Origin: Girardinichthys multiradiatus
Taxonomy: Eukaryota > Chordata > Actinopteri > Cyprinodontiformes > Goodeidae
Direction: 5' to 3'
Length of the DNA: 64,000 bases
Assembly (NCBI RefSeq): GCF_021462225.1
Contig: NC_061811.1
Coordinates: forward strand, 7,341,663 to 7,405,662
Part shown: positions 1 to 11,306 of the stretch, one piece after another
Layout: each line of letters begins with the position of its first letter
Position numbering within the stretch: position 1 is the first letter of the stretch
The notes under the pieces: model-generated
What the model was told of the DNA's origin: nothing
Database searches by the model: none
What the model saw: the letters and a program-made list of their open reading frames with translations, nothing else
Made by a program: the position numbers and the translations under genes

Positions 1-487
1 TCGCACATGGTGGGGAATTGTATGATGCAGCGAGAACCAATTAAAGTAAAGCTTTCAACTTGAACAGCAAAGGTCTATATGGCATGTGACAATTTAACAA
101 CAGATGCTAATAAAGTCCAAATTATATGCTTTGGTTCAAACTCTTTCTCATATTTATTCATATGTATTCCTTCTTCAGTCAAACTAATTCTATCAAAATC
201 ATTACCAAGTTTCTCCAGAGTTTCCTTAAGGAGAAACTTTTTGTTCCTTTACATAAGGAACAAAAAGTTAATCTGTTTTTGCATTCCCACTGAGAGCCAA
301 TCATAATTATACTCCTTTAAACAAGAAAGACACCAATTAAATTCCCACACACTTTAAAAAAGTCCAAACAAGTTGGTAAAAAGCAGAAGTGGATTGGTGT
401 GCCTGACCAACCAGCTGCATGTTAAGCAGCTTATGCAGTGCTTAGTAAACTCCATGACCAGTGTGGCCTGTAGACTATTCAATGCAT
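1..487. other. Unassigned AT-rich DNA
   Basis: No reading frame with a recognisable domain is visible. The only structure is a perfect hairpin at 235-269, listed separately, with a weaker inverted repeat just upstream of it. Confidence 0.5.
235..269. repeat. Perfect 15-bp inverted repeat (hairpin)
   Basis: Bases 235-249 are the exact reverse complement of 255-269, with a 5-base spacer at 250-254. An imperfect inverted repeat centred near 229 lies immediately upstream. No terminal repeat or target duplication of a mobile element is seen around it. It could be a local template-switch product or the core of a decayed inverted-repeat element. Confidence 0.7.
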
Positions 488-650
488 GCAGACGTATTCA
501 CACCCCTTCAACCTTTTCACATTTTGTCAAACTTGAATGCATTTTATTGGGATTGTGTTGAATTCTTATTATGCCTCTAACTTAAATCCAATCCAGCTGC
601 CTTCTGAAGTCACCTAACTAATATACACAGTCCTCCTGTGTGTGTGTGAT
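488..650 (+). mobile_element. Decayed Tc1-like left-end fragment
   Basis: The text reads like the 5' non-coding end of a common fish Tc1 family: a 'gtattcacaccccttcaac' phrase, a 'cacattttgtca' phrase, then 'ccttctgaagtcacctaact' before a run resembling 'ccacctgtgtgtaat'. The fragment at 25540-26490 belongs to the same family. There is no coding part. Assignment is from remembered family sequence, so the edges are approximate. Confidence 0.5.
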
Positions 651-2875
651 TTATTTCCGGTATAAGTTGTTTACTCAGATATATATTCAAAATGATTTTC
701 ATTCCACCAGGTTGTTTGTTTCTGACAGGCCTCTCTCCAAAGACAAACAATGTAAAAAAAAAAAAAAAGTTTCAAAGAAAAATAGATTTTATTTACTTAC
801 AGTTTAATTATAAAAAAACAAATGCTTGCCTAGAATTATTTATTTCCTTTTAAATAATCAATGAAAAATTATTTTTGGGATTACGGCAATCAAACCCTTC
901 ATATCATAGCTGACTAGGTTTTTGCAAGTTTCCACAGACCTTCTTTGATTGAGTTTGACAACACTGTTTTAACAGTTTTGAAAATTTTTAACATGTGGTA
1001 TACCTTGTTTGTGGTCTTGGGCATTTGTTTAGCTACTGATTGAAAACAGAGTAAACAGGCTGAGAGAGAACACTTTATTGTTTGAAGAAGCTCAAGTGGA
1101 TGTAGAGGAGACAGTCAGGAGCCTGTTCTAGTTTTAAAGGTGAGGCAGCTAAATAAAGCTAAGATTAGGACTCTGCTCACTATCAATGTTTGCACCTTGT
1201 GATACTGTGATTGAAGTAGGCCAGAAATGGAGAATAGCAGGAGGAGGGAACCTAGAGTCAATTACAGGAGCTGAGACTAAACGTATCACAGAGAGACTTA
1301 GATTTAACAGTATGAGGTATGACCAGCGAATGAGCAGCGGTCATAAGGTCCGACTTTCCCAGCTCGCCATGTGATCGTGTGTGTGTCTTGTCTAATCAGG
1401 AGCCACGGCATCTGCTCTTAGCTTCCAGTGATTACAGCTCAACAGCCGAGGCTGACAATACACAGGCAAAGTGTAATCAAGTCAGGGCGAGTGAGGCATA
1501 ATCAGCATTTCCCCTCCAATCAGCCCCAAAATCACTGTCTCTAATCTGCAGCCAGTCATTGATGGGTTTGATTGATAGGATGGATTTGTTATCTGGCTGT
1601 GGGGGTCTGCAGGGAGCAGAACAACAAGCAGGAGCAAGAGACACAGTCAGCTTATCAGCTATCGCTACATTTGTTACCGCTCCCCCTTGTTGAGCAAGCA
1701 GAGCTTTTCCTCACAGGCTACAACTGCTGCTCCGCTCTCATTTATCATACAGAAGAATTAAATGTGGACACTTCAAAGTAGTTCCACACACAAGGCTCCC
1801 TGGGGACTTATGTTTTCTCCGTGTTTAAAAGGGAGAGCTCCTATCCATCATTGGTTGTTTGTGACGGAAACCGAAACCACAGCGAGTATCTCTTTGTAAG
1901 TGTGTGTGTTGGCAAGAGCCTGTGTGATATCAAAAAAATAATGACTTGCATATGTGTGAACGTGTCTGAGATTTGTACGTGTCTCGTGTACAGGGAGGAT
2001 TAGTAGACAGAATAATGCTTCTTCAGCAAACAGAAGCCGTGACCGTAGCATCTACTGCCTGCAGTTTTGATAAATCTAGCTCCTCTGCGTCAAAACACAA
2101 AGAAGAATCCTCACAACCATTCGCACAAATATGCTCATTTGAAACGAGCGCGTGATGAACGAGCACCACTGATTTCCTGCGTGAAGCCAAAACAATAGAG
2201 ACCAAGACAAATGCCTGGCCTGTTTCAGATAACAAGGCAGCTTTAACAAGACATGAGTCATTCTTTGTGAGCGCTGAAGAAACGGGGGCAAAAAAATCAA
2301 GAATTTAAAGGCAAGATTTAATTTAGACTAGAATAGGAAATAATTAAACAGCTGTTTATGAGAATATGACTGTATGATTGATTTATAAGTTGATTCCTTG
2401 TTTCCTTTGTTGAAGATAGAATACATTAAAAGCCATCAAGGCCCTAAGCAAAAACCACGTCTACAGGAAACATCCTTTCTATAAACTTTAAACTGACTGA
2501 AAGTATCTGTTCCATTGCCTCTCCCTAAAACTGGAAATCCCATGTTTTTTATAAACACTCCAAACAACACTGGGCTGTCAGGATCCTGGTGTGAATCACA
2601 CCTTAAAGGCAAAGGCTGGTGTACAAAGCCTGTGACACAACCCAAAGCTGTAAAACAATGTGCATCGAAGGGGGGGAGGAGACATTTTTCCATGCTGGCG
2701 ATTTGTCTGAGCAGGGATATTGTAATATAATGCATAATTCACATTCTATGAATTATTATTCTGCGCTCTTGCATACTCAGGACTTTAATTTTCTCGACTT
2801 TTTAAATCAGCTTTTATGTTTCAGAACAGAAGCTCTTACTGATTTTAATGATTACCAGGGTAAAATGTAGTATTG
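651..2875. other. Unassigned DNA, no supported gene
   Basis: It contains an A15 run at 754-768 and short GT runs near 636 and 1379. Open frames here are short, occur on both strands and show no recognisable domain. No element ends were seen. Confidence 0.5.
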
Positions 2876-2979
2876 ATACACCAACCAAGCATAACATTAT
2901 GACCAATCACAGGTGAGGTATAGAAGATATTCTGTTTGTGACAGAGTCAACATGAGACTGAGTGAAACCTAAAATGACA

Positions 2980-3830
2980 TTTAAAGCCCTTCAGTCCTCA
3001 TTTGCGTTAGTTAAGGTCAGAGTTCATGATTCAGTAATAAGAAAAAGGCTGGGCAAAATGGCCTCAATAAAACAAAGGCCTGTCTCATATTTGCAAAAGA
3101 AAACATCTTAGCAGATATTATGTGGATAAATGAGAAAAAAGAGAAAATGAATGGAAGGTGTAAATCCTGTTATATTCAATGTAAAACTAGCTCAGAATGT
3201 CAGAAACAGAGCATACTGACAATCAAGCATAGTGGTGGTGCTATGATGGTCTGGGACTGCTTTGCTGCCTCAGGACCAGGACAATTCCCTATAACTGATA
3301 GAGCAATGAAATCTGCTCTCAACCTGAAAACATTAATTGGGAATGTTCATCCAACAGTTTGTGACCCCTTAAGCACATTTGGGTTGTATAGCAGAACCAG
3401 AATCTTAGCACAACAACAAGTCCATCTCTGAATGGAAAACAAACAAAAACAAACAAAAGAAATAAAGATTTCAGAATGGTTTAGTCAAAGTTTAGTTTTG
3501 CATTCAATGCAAATCTGAGACATGATCTTGAACACCCTCTAAGTTGGCCGAATTAAAACTTCTGCATAGAACAGTGGGGCAACATTTCTTCATGGTGATG
3601 TAAAAAGCTTATTAAGGCTTGATGACAGGTGTTGAGTCCAAGTGTGGCACAGCCAGTAATAAGGTTTTATGGGGTAAGGACATTTTTTTCCTTAGGGTCA
3701 GATTTGTTCCCCTAATAAATTAAATCATCATGTGAAAACTGTATTTATATTTACGCAGCTATTTTTGTTTGATAATAAAACAAGCCTGATGATGCGAAAC
3801 ACTGAGTTATCGAGTAACAAAAAACAAAAA
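2980..3830 (+). pseudogene. Decayed Tc1-like transposase relic
   Basis: This is a heavily mutated Tc1-family transposase in the plus direction. The best frame (3120-3431) contains 'ILTIKHSGGAMMVWDCFAAS', matching the conserved segment between the first and second catalytic Asp of Tc1 transposases. Around 3475-3540 the DNA resembles the 'WPSQSPDLNPIE' block carrying the catalytic Glu, but out of frame. The DNA at 3600-3790 resembles the 3' untranslated end of the same family. The N-terminal part and both terminal repeats are missing or unrecognisable. A short stretch at 2878-2920 looks like a fragment of a different mariner family. This copy is non-functional. Confidence 0.7.
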
Positions 3831-3839
3831 TATGATGAT

Positions 3840-4690
3840 GATCATTGTACATTGGGGGATTGTGACAAAATCATGATTAATATTTTAATGTTAAAAGTGG
3901 GAATATGATTTTTTTTCCTATTTCACTCATACCTACTTCTAAAGAATTTAAATTAACCTGAAGGTTTGAATTCAATTGAAAAATCTTTAATCCTAAAACT
4001 AAACATGTATCCTCTTTGCACCATGAAGTGTCATTAGTTGTCTAAAAATAACTACTGCATGGCACGATGCATGCCAAAATCAGACATCTAGTTTCTACTC
4101 AGGCACCTTGATCAGCCAGGCAGACAACCCAAGTTTCAGTCACAAACACCAGTCTGTGACAGCTCCATGACTAACTAAAAGATAAACGCCAGAGGCAGCA
4201 TTTCAAGACTCTTAAATCAACAAGTAATGCTCACCTTGAGCAATGAAGTAACAGAGAGAAAGCAGCAGCAACAGAAGTAGATGGTGTGGGTTTGAGACCC
4301 AGATGCAGCTTCAGCACCAACTGTGTGAGTCTCCGTCCAGCTCCTAATGGGATGTTCTTGTTGTTGCCAGAGGATAACTCTCATCCTGTGTTCTGGACTA
4401 TAGATCAAAGAGGGCCTGCCCTCCACAGAGCTACCAAGTCTGCACCCATGGAGGAGACAGAGACAAAGAGCCGACCTCCGTAAGAAACACACAAACAAAC
4501 TAGAACAATAGTATTCTAAATAACAGCAGTCCAACATCTCTAACCATTTCTATCACTGTTCTTGGTAGAAATGTTATTTCTATATTCATGGAAAATAACT
4601 TGCAAGTAGGTGTTATAGAGTAATTTGAAGCCAGCGGGCCCAACAGTCGTGACCTACATGCTGCAGATCTTTAATTGAATCATTAATTAA
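3840..4690. other. Unassigned DNA
   Basis: The minus strand is open at 4217-4537 (106 codons), but the product matches no family I know and shows no domain motif. I treat it as chance. No repeat ends were recognised. Confidence 0.45.
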
Positions 4691-5330
4691 AAATGTTTTC
4701 AAAATAATAGCAGTTTGGAGTTTAATCAATGAGGCCATTAATTCTGTGAAACAACAGGTGCCTTTATTTAAGGAAGAAGGGAGCAAATCTTTTTGATGCT
4801 TATTATAGTATATTCCTCTCTGAAAATATGACTAAATGGGTTATTTTGGACATTGTTATTGACTAATAAGCTGACTGGAGAGGGGATAAATAATAAAGTA
4901 ATGCAGAAAATAATGGACTACTTAGCTGAAATAAACTCGAGTGAAATAAAATGGATTAAAACAAGAATGACGTGGGAGAAAATAGATTATTGTCAGACCC
5001 CAACAATGAATCCAGCCAACTGTTGAAGCATGATGGCTCAAGCATCATGGTATAAGAATGTTTCTCATACGATCATATGGCATACCAAGAATAATGGATC
5101 AGGTTGAATACATCAGAATAGTTGCAGAAGTAATGTTGCATAATGATGAGGAGCGAATGCCCTTACAATGGAACAAAATTCCCCCCAATGTACCAATAAG
5201 TGAGCAGCATTTTGGCTCTGGGTCAACAAAATTAACATCATGGAATGGCCAGCCAAATCCCCGAACCCTAATCCACTTGTGGGGTGAAATCAAAGCATGC
5301 TGTTCTTGAGGCCAATCCAAGAAATAAAGG
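4690..5330 (+). pseudogene. Decayed Tc1-like element (separate family)
   Basis: The left part carries the phrase 'caaaataatagcagt' followed by text like the 5' flank of a fish Tc1 family. The 3' part (5140-5310) preserves a degraded C-terminal catalytic block: the frame at 5058-5309 ends 'WNGQPNPRTLIHLWGEIKAC', where related transposases read W-P-A-Q-S-P-D-L-N-P-I-E-N-L-W-G. The catalytic Glu position now reads otherwise. The central coding part is lost. This family differs from the copies at 9224 and 22036. Confidence 0.6.
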
Positions 5331-5639
5331 GGAACTGTTTAATGCAGGGCAATCAACCTGGGCTTGAATACCTGTTTACATGAGAAGTAAGACAGTTGCA
5401 TGAAACCAAGATGAAAACCTTTAGCTAAATGAAATCTAAGTGGGATTGATGTTTCAAAATAACTGACCGATACAACTGCAAGCGGAAGCCTAACAATGAG
5501 TGTATCATTTTAGAACTACTATAAAACTGACAAGACACACAGTTTCAAAGATGTTGATATGATCTTTGGATGTTTGGGTTTTGGTTTCAATTTGCTTTTG
5601 TGTTTTGACCATGTCTGAGTTCTTTATTAATGTTTAAAA

Positions 5640-6115
5640 AGTCTTGCCACACTCAGGTAATTTCTCCTTGTTCATTTTTGATAAAAGTTGTTGCTTTATT
5701 TGTTTATTCTTTTGTGTTTTGTTTCTTAGTTCATTTTTGTGTTCTGTTCTTTATGCATTTGGATTAATTTCTCTTGGATCAGTGTTAGTCTTTTTCCCCT
5801 GGCTTTGTAGTCTCTTTGTGTTTAGTTCAGCTTCTTTTGTGTTTATGATTTACCTTCCCTCAGTCTCCCTGTTTGCTCTCTTCCACAGTTGTTTCTAATC
5901 CCCTGATTACCTCACCTCTATTCATTGTCATTCTCCACTATTCCTTCAGTATAGAAGCTCACTGGCTGTCATTGTTCTTTGCTGGTTTATCTGCTCAATA
6001 CTGCTTGATACTGCTCTAGTCTCGCCTGTGTAATTCTGCCCTCACCGTCTACATCCATGTTCCCAGTTTCCTTTTTCATTAAAAAGGTTTCATGATCTTC
6101 GGTTCATACTTTTGG
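5640..6115 (+). mobile_element. LTR-like dispersed repeat, probable gypsy LTR remnant
   Basis: T-rich, C-rich text with 'ccctcagtctcc', a short block resembling a promoter near 5950 and an AATAAA-like site near 6080 resembles fish gypsy LTRs. The same family appears reversed at 8110-8604 and 11389-11924: the 'ccctcagtctcc...gattacct' order is shared. No target duplication was found. An 84-codon open frame at 5644-5898 is a by-product of the T-rich composition. Confidence 0.4.
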
Positions 6116-8109
6116 ACCTTTGACTTTGTTTTTTTAAGTTTTTTTGTAAAACCAAACATCTTTATTTATTGCTCCACCTCTGTCACCACAACCAACCCCT
6201 TCTCTTGGAGAGATGCAGCTTTGTGATGGGAGAATAAAATATTGAGCACTGAAGGTGTTTTTTGTTGGATTGAATCATGTGGGTCCACACAGCAGACCCA
6301 TTAGAGTCAGTGAAGAGTAAAACCAGACCCTGTTAAGGGTCAGCTGTGACGTGAAGCCAAAGCTTTTTGTCAGGTGATGTGGAATCAACCTTTTGAATAA
6401 TGAGTGGCAGCCAACTACACAGCTGGTCCAGACATATGAATATGTTTGGGTGTCACGAAAATCATGAGCCAAAAAAAGCCATGATGCTTGGTGGCCTGGA
6501 ACACAGAATAAAGCAGATCTACAAGAACTGTCACTGAAACAATCATGCACAGCTCTGTTACCTTCCTGCAGGAAGAAGGATGCCTTTGCTCAGTGTACGT
6601 GTCTGCATTTCTAGTTCCAAAGATCAACAGTTTCACCAGAAAACCTTTGACAAAAGGGCTGAATCTAAAATAGAGGATTGTTTCAGAGAGTTGACTAATG
6701 TGCTCTACATGCGGGGCCTTGTGAGTGGGATGAAAGGCAGCTTTTGAAATGTCAAAGAAAATGTAGTGATGCATCCCTCAGAGCACACAGAGAAATCCTA
6801 CTAGTACAGCTGTGATCTACTGATAATCAGACGAATGTAAACAATACATAAAACCACTGAAATGAAAGAATATTCTTCTGTTTTTTCAGGCTGCAGTATA
6901 AAATAGATTTAAAGCTAGTCAACAATCAAATCATTAGAATACATAATAATGCTTTTTCTTATTCTAAAGTAAATAGCCAGAGGTGAATTTCTTCTTCAAC
7001 AACTGTACAATTATAATAAAAAACAGCAGGATAACAAAAACAAAAAAAAAATCTAATGTACGATTGTACAAGTCAGTGTTTTAAAAAAGCTAAGAAAATT
7101 GTATTATTTCAGAATAATTAATACCCTGACGTCACCTAATGTCAGCAGGGGTCATATGGACTCAGAATAGACAGACAAAGAAACGCTAATTTCACGTTTG
7201 TTGGCTTTATAAAACAATGCTGGAGAAGCAGTTTTCAGTCTGATGGTCCATTTATCTGATGAATGCAACTCAGATTAGCACAAAAAAGATCAGACATAAG
7301 GTATTTTTGAGCTACTATATGACTTTGATGATCCATAAGCCTTGATGGGTACTTATGAATGCAGAGACTGAAGCAAACAGTGATGAGGATAATGCTCCTC
7401 TGCAATGCATTTCTATCACTGTTGATACCACAACAACCAGCCTGAACAGTTGATATGAGATAAATAATTAAAATTAAGTGGATTACATCAACAAGGCATT
7501 TTTGTTCTCACATCTGCCCCTCGCTGGATATTTTCTCTATTTGGACCATTCTCTGTAAACTCAGGAGACAGTTGCAGGAAAATCCCAGTAGATCTGAGGG
7601 TTTAAAAACACTCAGACCTGCCCATCTGGCAAACATGCAACATTCAAAGTCACCTAAATCCAAATTGTCCCTCATTATTATCCTTAGTTCAAACTTCAGT
7701 AAATGTTCTCAATCACTTCTAGATGCATAAATGTGTTTAGTGTCTTTGTGTTTATGAATGAATTTATTTTTGTATTTACAGGTAATTGAGCAGTCCACTC
7801 CACCTTGATCTTCTTCATGAACTACTTCCATATGTGTTGTTCTTGCCAAATTATCTGGAAACCGTTTCTCAACATCCAGATCAATTATCGTTTTTTTTTT
7901 TTTTTTGCAGGTTTCCAGAATATAAACAAACAGCAATAAACATAGTTGAATTAAAACATAGAAGGAAAAAAAAGGTAATTACTAAATTCTAAATTGCATC
8001 CTGGATCACTGCGTGACAAATGGTTTTGGTGAATGTGATTTATGTCATTGCATAAAAAGATATGTGCTGTGGGTAGCATAATTCTCATTCAAACAGAGTT
8101 TAAAGACAC
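6116..8109. other. Unassigned DNA
   Basis: The minus frame 6415-6774 (119 codons) has no motif I recognise. A T16 run followed by 'gcag' lies at 7891-7910. I see no supported gene, RNA or element end. Confidence 0.45.
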
Positions 8110-9223
8110 TGTCAGTGTTTGCAGTTGGTTTGGACCAAAATGCAAGCAAGCACTAGGGAGCCACATGGTGCGATTTTATCTTCTTCCTTCTTTAATAATA
8201 ATAAACGAAGGACTTACAGGAATTGTCAAACATCGACAAGGAACCAGGAGACATCAGGAAGACAACAGGTGAGAAGCATGGCATGCATGACGTGAGGAAC
8301 CAGCGGAGGTATATAACCAGGTATATAAGCAGGGAGAGGAGGAGAGTGGACTAATGAGAGGAAGCTAAGGTAATCGGAGGAGAAGTGGGAACAGGTGCAG
8401 GAACTGGTTGTGGAGACTGAGGGAATTAAGGGTAACTATGGTGACTGGACTGGGAGACACAGGGACACTGGAGGAACTGAACTATAAAATAAACCAAAGG
8501 GGAACTAGATCTGAAGATAAACAAACAGTAACGCACAAGGAGGAGCAGGGAAGCGCAAACCAAATACACCCAACAATCTAAAACACCACGTAAAGGGAAG
8601 TAACCAGGGGTGAAAGTGAGCCGGTACGGTCCGGTACTGCGTACCACTAAATGATTCTGTCCAGGTACACAGTACCGGGAAGAGGGAAGAACGGCTGTCT
8701 GCTATGAAGTCGTCATCTAGAGGCGGTTACGGCTGCAAAAACGCACGAGCACACAAAGAAGATCAGATCCGCTACCAATAGGCAGTCTAAAACACGACTT
8801 AATCTGTTTATAAATGTAGCTTTTTTCCCCTCATTCCAAATAGTTTCTGAACTGTTCTGCTATGCTGGAGCCTCAATGTTCTTGCTTTGCTTCTCTCCCC
8901 TCGTAGCTCGAGGCTGTTGTGAACGGCCAGTGTTTAAAACGAGCACCACTACGTTTAATTTCTGTCTGCTCGCTGCTAAATACCCCAGTTAAAAGCAAAG
9001 GGAGAGAAACTAGTTGTGTTTCATGTTATTTTGCTGAATTACAACAACACAGTACAACTCGAAAACACGACCAGAGATTTCACATACGCTACACGAGAGC
9101 ACATGTGCAATTACATCTGAAACAGAACAGTTGCCAAGGTGTGTTCAATTTAAAGGACTGGGAGATTTTACACAGGCGGTGTACAGACATAAAAAATCTC
9201 CGCTTGCATTAGGACAGGATGTA

Positions 9224-10792
9224 CAGGTCCTTCTCAAAATATTAGCATATTGTGATAAAGTTCATTATTTTCCATAATGTCATGATGAAAATTTAACATT
9301 CATATATTTTAGATTCATTGCACACTAACTGAAATATTTCAGGTCTTTTATTGTCTTAATACGGATGATTTTGGCATACAGCTCATGAAAACCCAAAATT
9401 CCTATCTCACAAAATTAGCATATTTAATCCGACCAATAAAAGAAAAGTGTTTTTAATACAAAAAAACGTCAACCTTCAAATAATCATGTACAGTTATGCA
9501 CTCAATACTTGGTCGGGAATCCTTTTGCAGAAATGACTGCTTCGATGCGGCGTGGCATGGAGGCAATCAGCCTATGGCACTGCTGAGGTCTTATGGAGGC
9601 CCAGGATGCTTTGATAGCGGCCTTTAGCTCATCCAGAGTGTTGGGTCTTGAGTCTCTCAACGTTCTCTTCACAATATCCCACAGATTCTCTATGGGGTTC
9701 AGGTCAGGAGAGTTGGCAGGCCAATTGAGCACAGTGATACCATGGTCAGTAAACCATTTACCAGTGGTTTTGGCACTGTGAGCAGGTGCCAGGTCGTGCT
9801 GAAAAATGAAATCTTCATCTCCATAAAGCTTTTCAGCAGATGGAAGCATGAAGTGCTCCAAAATCTCCTGACAGCTAGCTGCATTGACCCTGCCCTTGAT
9901 AAAACACAGTGGACCAACACCAGCAGCTGACACAGCACCCCAGACCATCACTGACTGTGGGTACTTGACACTGGACTTCTGGCATTTTGGCATTTCCTTC
10001 TTCCCAGTCTTCCTCCAGACTCTGGCACCTTGATTTCCGAATGACATGCAGAATTTGCTTTCATCCGAAAAAAGTACTTTGGACCACTGAGCAACAGTCC
10101 AGTGCTGCTTCTCTGTAGCCCAGGTCTGGGGAATGCGGCACCTGTAGCCCATTTCCTGTACACGCCTGTGCACGGTGGCTCTGGATGTTTCTACTCCAGA
10201 CTCAGTCCACTGCTTCCGCAGGTCCCCCAAGGTCTGGAATCGGCCCTTCTCCACAATCTTCCTCAGGGTCCGGTCACCTCTTCTCGTTGTGCAGCGTTTT
10301 CTGCCACACTTTTTCCTTCCCACAGACTTCCGACTGAGGTGCCTTGATACAGCACTCTGGGAACTGCCTATTCGTTCAGAAATTTCTTTCTGTGTCTTAC
10401 CCTCTTGCTTGAGGGTGTCAATAGTGGCCTTCTGGACAGCAGTCAGGTCGGCAGTCTTACCCATGATTGGGGTTTTGAGTGATGAACCTGGCTGGGAGTT
10501 TTAAAGGCCTCAGGAATCTTTTGCAGGTGTTTAGAGTTAACTCGTTGATTCAGATGATTAGGTTCATAGCTCGTTTAGAGACCCTTTTAATGATATGCTA
10601 ATTTTGTGAGATAGGAATTTTGGGTTTTCATGAGCTGTATGCCACAATCATCCGTATTAAGACAATAAAAGACCTGAAATATTTCAGTTAGTGTGCAATG
10701 AATCTAAAATATATGAATGTTAAATTTTCATCATGACATTATGGGAAATAATTAACTTTATCACAATATGCTAATATTTTGAGAAGGACCTG
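9224..10792 (-). mobile_element. Nearly complete Tc1 element with 200-bp terminal repeats
   Basis: A 1,569-bp Tc1/mariner element flanked by TA at 9222-9223 and 10793-10794. Its left 200 bp (9224-9423) and right 200 bp (10593-10792) are nearly perfect inverted repeats, beginning CAGGTCCTTCTCAAAATATT. Long repeats of this size are characteristic of the IR/DR-type Tc1 group. The single transposase gene runs on the minus strand. It sits inside the hAT-like element and is younger than it. A deleted sister copy lies at 22036-23015, and an older relative is at about 59320-59800. Confidence 0.95.
9502..10464 (-). CDS. Tc1/mariner DD34E transposase, short in-frame deletion
   Basis: The enzyme that would cut the element's ends and paste it at TA sites. 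Residues 1-110 form the paired-type helix-turn-helix DNA-binding region: 'QKEISERIGSSQSAVSRHLS' at 25-44 is the first helix-turn-helix, followed by a basic GRKKCGRKR linker. The catalytic core has D134 (FSDES), D224 (FQHD) and E259 (SPDLNPIE), with 34 residues between the last two, so DD34E. The ATG at 10464 lies 328 bp from the element end, exactly as in the sister copy. At 320 aa it is about 20 residues shorter than I expect: the usual stretch between 'CRIP' (109-112) and 'TWA' (114-116) appears missing in frame. All three catalytic residues remain, but activity is doubtful. This is the longest intact coding frame tied to a known family in the window. Confidence 0.92.
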   Translation of the reverse strand: MGKTADLTAVQKATIDTLKQEGKTQKEISERIGSSQSAVSRHLSRKSVGRKKCGRKRCTTRRGDRTLRKIVEKGRFQTLGDLRKQWTESGVETSRATVHRRVQEMGYRCRIPQTWATEKQHWTVAQWSKVLFSDESKFCMSFGNQGARVWRKTGKKEMPKCQKSSVKYPQSVMVWGAVSAAGVGPLCFIKGRVNAASCQEILEHFMLPSAEKLYGDEDFIFQHDLAPAHSAKTTGKWFTDHGITVLNWPANSPDLNPIENLWDIVKRTLRDSRPNTLDELKAAIKASWASIRPQQCHRLIASMPRRIEAVISAKGFPTKY

Positions 10793-11174
10793 TACAATAA
10801 ATCATTTAGCATCTACGGACCTTTAAATAAAATCGGGAAAACAACTGAACTGTCAAATTTTTTATTTAAATGAAATCAAAACTTGACCACAATAAAGAGA
10901 ACAATAACTTCTTTGTTCAAAAGAAAAGATGGAAACTGAAGATGAAAAGTTATGCATCAGAAGATGGTTTATCATTGTTTCATACATGGCAGTTCTTTAA
11001 CAATTGAAATATATATTACATTGTCAAGTGATTCTAATTTCTGTCTTATACAGACAGCCTACAGTAAAGTAAAATATTGATACATTTTAATTAGTTTGAG
11101 TTTGGACTTTGGACTTTGCTGAGAGAGAGAGATCTCGAAGGGGCCACAGATGAGAGTAACAATTACAACACCAC

Positions 11175-11183
11175 ATATATATA

Positions 11184-11280
<97 letters not shown>
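11175..11280. repeat. (TA)n microsatellite
   Basis: About 106 bp of almost pure alternating TA with a few A insertions, inside the hAT-like element. It should be length-polymorphic. An 89-codon minus frame running through it is an artefact of the repeat. Confidence 0.95.
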
Positions 11281-11282
<2 letters not shown>

Positions 11283-11306
11283 GGTTAGGGTTAAGGGGTT
11301 AGGGAG
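11280..11306. repeat. Telomere-like TTAGGG repeats
   Basis: Directly after the TA tract the plus strand reads gggttagggttaaggggtta followed by gggag: three TTAGGG-like units, one with an extra A/G. It is short and inside a transposon, so it need not mark a chromosome fusion. Confidence 0.7.

Noticed and set aside
5644..5898. 84-codon hydrophobic plus frame
   Set aside because: Phe/Leu-rich product generated by T-rich LTR-like DNA.
6415..6774. 119-codon minus frame
   Set aside because: The translated product has no recognisable family, and the opposite strand is also partly open. No repeat or splice evidence supports it.
9593..10504. Several open frames overlapping the Tc1 transposase on both strands
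   Set aside because: They are shadows of the 320-codon transposase gene in other frames.
11280..11306. True interstitial telomere marking a chromosome fusion
   Set aside because: Only about three imperfect units, located inside a transposable element. Too short to support a fusion.
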